A stretch of 64,000 nt of DNA from Paenibacillus ihumii (GTDB lineage Bacteria; Bacillota; Bacilli; Paenibacillales; Paenibacillaceae). How positions within the stretch are numbered: the stretch's first letter is position 1; every line of letters starts with the position of its first letter. This document shows, one piece after another, positions 59,490-64,000 of the stretch. Both the position numbers and the translations under genes were made by a program. The stretch is from contig NZ_LN884299.1 of NCBI RefSeq assembly GCF_001403875.1, positions 3,623,674 through 3,687,673 on the forward strand, read 5' to 3'. The notes beneath the pieces are model-generated. The model worked only from the letters and a program-made list of their open reading frames with translations. It was not told where the DNA came from and ran no database searches.

Positions 59490-60314
59490 TTGAAAGGGTG
59501 CAGGGCGATATATACCTATCGGATTGTTGACGAATTGAGGAGCGTACTTAATTTAAAGTGGATTATCAGGTGTTTAATTCTTATGGCGGTGCCAATGTTC
59601 TATTTTTTGCTCCGTTATCAGGGTTATACTTTTACAAGCGAATATGATGTGTTCACCTTCTTTTTTGATAGTTTTGTACCTATTTTATTTGTAGTATTCT
59701 CTATACTTGTGTACACAGGAGCATTTGCCCAAGAAATTAGTCATCGTTTTATAGTTTATACTAGGTTACGAATTTCTATTAAAAAAATACTAGCTATAAA
59801 GTTCACAACAAATTTTATCCTTACATTTAGTGTCTTTTTTATTTTTATCTTTAGCTACTTCGCTTTTGCCTATTATGTTGAACCTTCTATTGGTTTAGTA
59901 AAGTTTGACCAAAACTTTTTCAGTTTGAACCATACCACGGTTGAAGAATATACTTTAACCCAAAATACCTTTGGTCAGCTTTTTAAATATGGTACTTTAG
60001 TGTACGGCCTTACCTATTCTTTATGGGTGGCATTTAATGCTGCTCTTTTTGCATCATTGGCATTTTTGCTGGTATTGCTTATCGATAACAAGCTCTTAGC
60101 ACTATCGATTCCTTTTGGATTATACGTAATTCAAAGCTTTTTTATGGGCATGCTTGGCATGATTCAATATCAATTTTATCAGACTCTTTTTCCTTTTAAT
60201 TATATGCAGCTTCCCATATGGACTTCATTTATACCTTCTGTTTTCTTGATTTTTTTATGCTTGATATTGTTGGTCTATCTCAATATATCTAAAAGACTGG
60301 ATCGCTTTCAATGA
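59490..60314 (+). CDS. ABC-2-type membrane protein, about six TM segments
   Basis: This 274-residue protein has six hydrophobic segments, the first near residues 25-45 (IRCLILMAVPMFYFLLRYQG). The TTG at 59490 is a weak start; the true start may lie a few codons further in, since GAAAGGG overlaps it. Its stop overlaps the start of the next gene (ATGA), so they form one unit. It is probably a permease half of the ABC-2 exporter whose ATPase is at 61836. Confidence 0.75.
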   Translation: MKGCRAIYTYRIVDELRSVLNLKWIIRCLILMAVPMFYFLLRYQGYTFTSEYDVFTFFFDSFVPILFVVFSILVYTGAFAQEISHRFIVYTRLRISIKKILAIKFTTNFILTFSVFFIFIFSYFAFAYYVEPSIGLVKFDQNFFSLNHTTVEEYTLTQNTFGQLFKYGTLVYGLTYSLWVAFNAALFASLAFLLVLLIDNKLLALSIPFGLYVIQSFFMGMLGMIQYQFYQTLFPFNYMQLPIWTSFIPSVFLIFLCLILLVYLNISKRLDRFQ

Positions 60315-61834
60315 GAATCATCAAATTATTACTCGATCAATTTTTTTCATGGAAATGGATTGTTCTTATTGTTTGTTTATTTCCCTATATAGCCTCCATA
60401 AAAATGCAATTAGAGCAGTCAGCCATTCGATTGGGATTGAAAATAAATCAGTGGGATGTGATCTTTCAATCGTTCAATGACCCCATTTTCATTTTTTATT
60501 TTTTATTTCCTGTTTGGCTATTATACTGCTGCTATATATTGTATAGGGAATGGGATCAATTCGTACTATATCGAACAGGTGGCTTTAATCAGTGGGTAAC
60601 ATATACGACAGTCAAAGTGTTCATAACTCTCTTTTTGTTTCAAGGTCTATGGCTTATCATTATTTTATTGGTATCCTGGGGGTTACCATATGAGTTCAGT
60701 TGGAGCGAATATGCTTATAATAAAGAAACACTCGGAAATTACAGCCAAGTTTTTCAGGAAAGCGGACTGTTTCCATTATTTTTACTTATCCTTCAGCCCG
60801 CCTTACTTCATTTGTTTTTACTGGGCATTCATACTAGCATGGCTGTTTTTTACGTTTTAGTACCACGCTCGCTAAATTTAATGTTACTTGCGGTTTTCTA
60901 TTTTATAGGAGGATTAGTATCATTTCGTATGGTAGCTCCATGGAACATTTGGTTTAGAATTGATAATTATATGATTCTTGCCTCTGCTATTTATGCTTGG
61001 CCGACTCTTCTAATTGCCTTTACTGTTCCCATCGGGACGATATTTTTCTTTCAATGGATTATATGGCTCATAAAAAAAGGCTATCTAAAAAAAATCTTTG
61101 GTATGATTAGGGAATGGAAGCAAATTTTCGTATACATTCTTATATGTGTTGTTGGAATCTTAGCATCCTCAGTACAGCAAGTGGAGTCGTTTGTAACGAT
61201 GTGGGATTACTTCTACATACAATTTTTCGGAATATCCGAGAAAGGGTTCAACCTGACTATATATTTGTTCTATTGCCTTATTTTTTATGGATTCGCTTAC
61301 TTGTTACAGTTGCAACTTTATCATATAACAAGCGGATTAATGTACTATCAGATTCTCCGTTACCGTTCTTACTACCGTTGGTTTTTAAAACTGCTATTGA
61401 AAAACATGGCTAGTATTGGGATACTATTGTTTTCTTGGGCTATAATAATTCTGTTTATTGGATTTGCAAAAGGACTATCCATAGACCTTGCACTAAATGT
61501 AGTCCCCTCAATCACAATAAACCAACTTATTTATCATTACCTAATAAATGGATTACTTCAAATGATATTCTACTTTCTTGCTGTATTCATCGTTCATTGG
61601 GTGTGGAACAATTCTTCTGGTAACCTTATTATACTCGGATTCCTTATTGTTATTGGCATGATGAATAAGAATGGTATTTTGCCATCAGCCTTGAATAGTT
61701 TTGGTTTTGTAACGGAGGATTCTATAAATCAGTTTAAAATTAGTTTGAAGTTAATTTCATACATTGCTTTTGAATGGATCATTATTACAGTATTGTTTTG
61801 GCGCAACAAAATTATCCACGATGGAGGAGATTGA
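60311..61834 (+). CDS. Large ABC-2-type membrane protein, 10 or more TM segments
   Basis: This 507-residue, very hydrophobic protein is rich in Phe, Ile, Leu and Trp and has at least ten predicted membrane helices. It may hold two fused permease halves. It overlaps the previous gene by 4 bp and ends 1 bp before the ATPase start. I recognise no named family; proteins of this kind in bacteriocin clusters take part in export or self-protection. Confidence 0.75.
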   Translation: MRIIKLLLDQFFSWKWIVLIVCLFPYIASIKMQLEQSAIRLGLKINQWDVIFQSFNDPIFIFYFLFPVWLLYCCYILYREWDQFVLYRTGGFNQWVTYTTVKVFITLFLFQGLWLIIILLVSWGLPYEFSWSEYAYNKETLGNYSQVFQESGLFPLFLLILQPALLHLFLLGIHTSMAVFYVLVPRSLNLMLLAVFYFIGGLVSFRMVAPWNIWFRIDNYMILASAIYAWPTLLIAFTVPIGTIFFFQWIIWLIKKGYLKKIFGMIREWKQIFVYILICVVGILASSVQQVESFVTMWDYFYIQFFGISEKGFNLTIYLFYCLIFYGFAYLLQLQLYHITSGLMYYQILRYRSYYRWFLKLLLKNMASIGILLFSWAIIILFIGFAKGLSIDLALNVVPSITINQLIYHYLINGLLQMIFYFLAVFIVHWVWNNSSGNLIILGFLIVIGMMNKNGILPSALNSFGFVTEDSINQFKISLKLISYIAFEWIIITVLFWRNKIIHDGGD

Positions 61835-61835
61835 T

Positions 61836-62474
61836 TTGTCCTTAATTAAAATTGAAAAGGTAAGCAAATCGTTTAAAGGGAATATATTATTTGAACAGGC
61901 ATCAGCCTCATTTGATAAGAGTAAAATTCATGGTATTATCGGTCATAATGGATCAGGAAAATCAGTATTATTTAAAATGATTTGCGGGTTTGTTAATCCT
62001 GATCAAGGAAATATAATTATTGATTCAAAATATAGAAGCAAATCATCAACATTTCCTAAACAGATTGGGTTTATTATTGATCGACCAGGTTATATCCCTG
62101 GAAAAACTGGGTTTGATAACCTTAAGAAACTGGCTGATATACAACGTTTGATAACAGATGAAGATATTAAAAATACAATGATTCGTGTTGGTCTGCAACC
62201 AGATGCAAGGCAAAAAGTAAAACACTATTCTTTAGGAATGAAGCAAAAACTTGCCCTCGCTCAAGCGATTATGGAAAACCAAGAAGTATTACTGCTTGAT
62301 GAGCCATTTAACGCATTGGATCAAGAAAGTGTTCAAAATATACGCAACATGCTTATAGACTTCAAGGAGGATGGTAAAACCATCCTCCTAACCAGTCATA
62401 ATAAAGAGGATATTGACCTGTTATGTGATCATGTTTATCAAATTAATCAACGACGATTAGAGCAAATTCGTTAA
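61836..62474 (+). CDS. ABC transporter ATP-binding protein
   Basis: This 212-residue ATPase has Walker A GHNGSGKS near residue 35, the signature YSLGMKQKLALAQA near 128, Walker B VLLLDEPFNALD near 151 and the switch His in LLTSHN. I use TTG at 61836, 1 bp after the upstream stop and preceded by GGAGGAG; the frame also opens earlier inside that gene. It powers the exporter encoded by the two preceding genes, most likely for the secreted protein at 59007 or for resistance to it. Confidence 0.92.
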   Translation: MSLIKIEKVSKSFKGNILFEQASASFDKSKIHGIIGHNGSGKSVLFKMICGFVNPDQGNIIIDSKYRSKSSTFPKQIGFIIDRPGYIPGKTGFDNLKKLADIQRLITDEDIKNTMIRVGLQPDARQKVKHYSLGMKQKLALAQAIMENQEVLLLDEPFNALDQESVQNIRNMLIDFKEDGKTILLTSHNKEDIDLLCDHVYQINQRRLEQIR

Positions 62475-62567
62475 ATTCCATTCGGACATTAATTAGCTCC
62501 CCCTCACGATCCGGCCTTTGCACTAACATGCTATAGACGGGTCGTTTGTTATTTATCGAACCACCCT

Positions 62568-63095
62568 CTACCTGACAAACGTATTCTTCACGCGTTTAGA
62601 TTTCAGAAAATAAGGAACCCAAATGGCAAATGGGATTGCCGCTCTGAACACATCCATGATTAATAAACCGTCATCCATTTGAGAGGCTATAGGATTTAGA
62701 TGGATTAGAACAAAGTCAATGATATTAAAAATTAAATGAGTGCTGTACAGAATAATCATTAAACGAGGCACTATCGACTTTTTTCGATAAAACATAACTA
62801 AAGTATATATTAGTAGACCGATGAGAAGGGTATTATACAACAATTCAAAAACGAATGTAATTCCCCACAAAGGGTGATACAGCTCGGAAGCTTTGGAGGT
62901 TAGAACTATCCAATCGTCGATTACGTCAAAGTAATATCTAGGTGTCTGAACCAACAGGGCTATTAATGACATGATCAGCCCGAACTGCACTAAAATCAAC
63001 CAGCCGCCTAGCCCCGAAACGCCTAGTAATCGATCAGGATTAAACGTATGCTGTCTTTTCTTTGAATGATTCGTTGGCAGCAAATTAATCTTCAT
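62568..63095 (-). CDS. DUF2569-type membrane protein
   Basis: This 175-residue protein has LLGVSGLGGWLILVQFGLIM (GxGGWL is typical of DUF2569) and four hydrophobic segments, with YFDVIDDWIVLTSKASELYH between the first two. The ATG at 63095 has AAAGGAAG upstream; a GTG at 63104 is less likely. Function unknown; such proteins are widespread small membrane proteins. Convergent to the ABC exporter genes. Confidence 0.8.
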   Translation of the reverse strand: MKINLLPTNHSKKRQHTFNPDRLLGVSGLGGWLILVQFGLIMSLIALLVQTPRYYFDVIDDWIVLTSKASELYHPLWGITFVFELLYNTLLIGLLIYTLVMFYRKKSIVPRLMIILYSTHLIFNIIDFVLIHLNPIASQMDDGLLIMDVFRAAIPFAIWVPYFLKSKRVKNTFVR

Positions 63096-63302
63096 TAAAA
63101 GCACTTCCTTTACCTATTACTAATATGTATTAGCAATTTTAATCAACCCGTTTTATATGTATTTGTATGAACTTATTCATCTTCCCCCTTCAGAATATTT
63201 GCTAGTTGACAGCCCCTTCTCGGCTCCTTATCCATTTCCCCCCTTTTTTTCCTTAAATAATTATTATACGACTTTTAAAGAGCAATATCCTGTTCTATTT
63301 TG

Positions 63303-63346
63303 CTTATTTGTAAAAAAAGACCACAGTCACCATTTCGGTGCCATGG
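63303..63346 (-). terminator. Terminator after the partial surface-type protein gene
   Basis: On the minus strand GGCCATGGCACC and TGGTGACTGTGGTC form an imperfect stem around GAAA, followed by seven Ts. It lies just past the stop at 63358. Confidence 0.75.
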
Positions 63347-63357
63347 CCTTTTCAATT

Positions 63358-64000
63358 TTACAGCGGAATCGTATAAAAAATACGCTTGCCTTTTTGATCC
63401 GCGAACCAAACCAACTTGTCGTCCATAATGATCGGGTCGCATTCGGAAAGTACGAATTTAGAAATACGGTTGATTTCCCCAAGGGGATTACCGCTGCCGT
63501 CAACTTCTACATACTTCACGTCAAGCGGCGTATGTTTAGAATCAAACTCCTGCCACAGTATCATAAACCGATTATCGTTTATTTTTACTAACTTGGGGAT
63601 GGAGCCAATATGATCCGTACCTGATGTATATTTCGCTATAGTTATGTTATTAACTGCACTTTCGCTCAAATTAGAACGAGGCACTACAGCAAGCATGATA
63701 TCACGAACATCCTTATCCAGCCCGACCATCTCGAAATTGGTATAGGACTGCACCTTAGAATGATCAACCTTGTTATAGGCAGTTATATAATGCGTAGAGG
63801 AAATCTCGAATCCCCCGAGAGAAACTCCAGTCGCATTTGCACCAATACTGCCAGGAATAAGAAATAAATCTACTTCCCTATACTGTGATCCGTTTCCTTT
63901 ATGAAGCACGATCGACCGGGGGTACGCATCCCCATGATCCACCAGGACATGTTCCTTCCCGTCATATTTAACAAACTGGTTAAAGGAATGGCTTACATGG
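63358..64000 (-). CDS. Probable surface or secreted beta-rich protein, partial (N-terminus outside window)
   Basis: The last 214 or so residues are present; the frame stays open through base 64000, so the start lies beyond the window. The sequence HVSHSFNQFVKYDGKEHVLV, then DHGDAYPRSIVLHKG, and a later FMILWQEFDSKHTPLDVKYV repeat of beta-strand blades suggest a beta-propeller-like protein. A methionine-like GTG at 63942 is internal, not the start. I recall similar hypothetical proteins in paenibacilli but know no function. Confidence 0.75.
   Translation of the reverse strand, partial: HVSHSFNQFVKYDGKEHVLVDHGDAYPRSIVLHKGNGSQYREVDLFLIPGSIGANATGVSLGGFEISSTHYITAYNKVDHSKVQSYTNFEMVGLDKDVRDIMLAVVPRSNLSESAVNNITIAKYTSGTDHIGSIPKLVKINDNRFMILWQEFDSKHTPLDVKYVEVDGSGNPLGEINRISKFVLSECDPIIMDDKLVWFADQKGKRIFYTIPL

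Overview
The window looks like a chromosomal segment of a Gram-positive, low-to-mid GC Bacillota, most likely Paenibacillus or a close relative. The signs are strong AGGAGG-type ribosome binding sites with many TTG and GTG starts, several sugar ABC importers of the paenibacilli type next to sensor kinase/AraC regulator pairs, CcpA (cre)-like sites, lipobox lipoproteins, WXG100-type secretion leaders and a secreted mannanase with FN3 and CBM3 modules. This is inference from gene content; no rRNA or tRNA gene was seen.

Layout. (1) 1-9347, minus strand: the 5' part of a GH2 beta-galactosidase, a three-gene sugar ABC importer, and a YesM/YesN-like two-component system whose kinase carries an unusual insert of seven 11-residue repeats. 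(2) 9348-12878: mostly non-coding DNA with several families of local repeats and one plus-strand NAD(P)-binding protein gene. (3) 12879-16802: a second sugar ABC importer (alpha-glucoside-like). (4) 17565-26001: a compact operon with a mannose-family PTS (IIA, IIB, IIC, IID), a sorbitol-6-phosphate-type dehydrogenase, mannitol-1-phosphate 5-dehydrogenase, DhaK, DhaL, hexulose-6-phosphate synthase and hexuloisomerase, preceded by a GntR regulator. The operon promoter and the GntR gene share an operator-like motif. (5) 26093-29672: GH5 mannanase, a small membrane protein and a nitroreductase. (6) 29844-47485: a long minus-strand catabolic locus: LplABC-type importer, AraC-type membrane regulator, alpha-glucuronidase-like protein, FAD oxidoreductase, zinc dehydrogenase, Gfo/Idh oxidoreductase, two-subunit L-serine dehydratase, DapA-like aldolase, epimerase, and an unusual GGDEF-like/helix-turn-helix regulator.

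(7) 47818-58617 is the most striking region. Two paralogous large proteins share a WXG100-like secretion leader and pre-toxin module (356 residues, 1069 bp without indels) and then switch to different C-termini: NlpC/P60 plus glucosaminidase in one, C39-like peptidase plus GH24 lysozyme in the other. They are interleaved with six lipoprotein genes, one resembling IseA cell-wall-hydrolase inhibitors. I read this as a candidate contact-dependent system of type VII-secreted 'double-warhead' cell-wall toxins with membrane-anchored immunity lipoproteins. (8) 59007-62474, plus strand and AT-rich: a small secreted protein followed by a three-gene ABC-2 transporter, which looks like a bacteriocin or self-protection module. 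(9) 62568-64000: a DUF2569-type membrane protein and a partial surface-type protein.

The left 17 kb is also notable because nearly every long intergenic gap, and one coding region, holds its own tandem repeat family with a different unit (4, 11, 16, 33, about 43 and 44 bp), as if local repeat expansion were common there.
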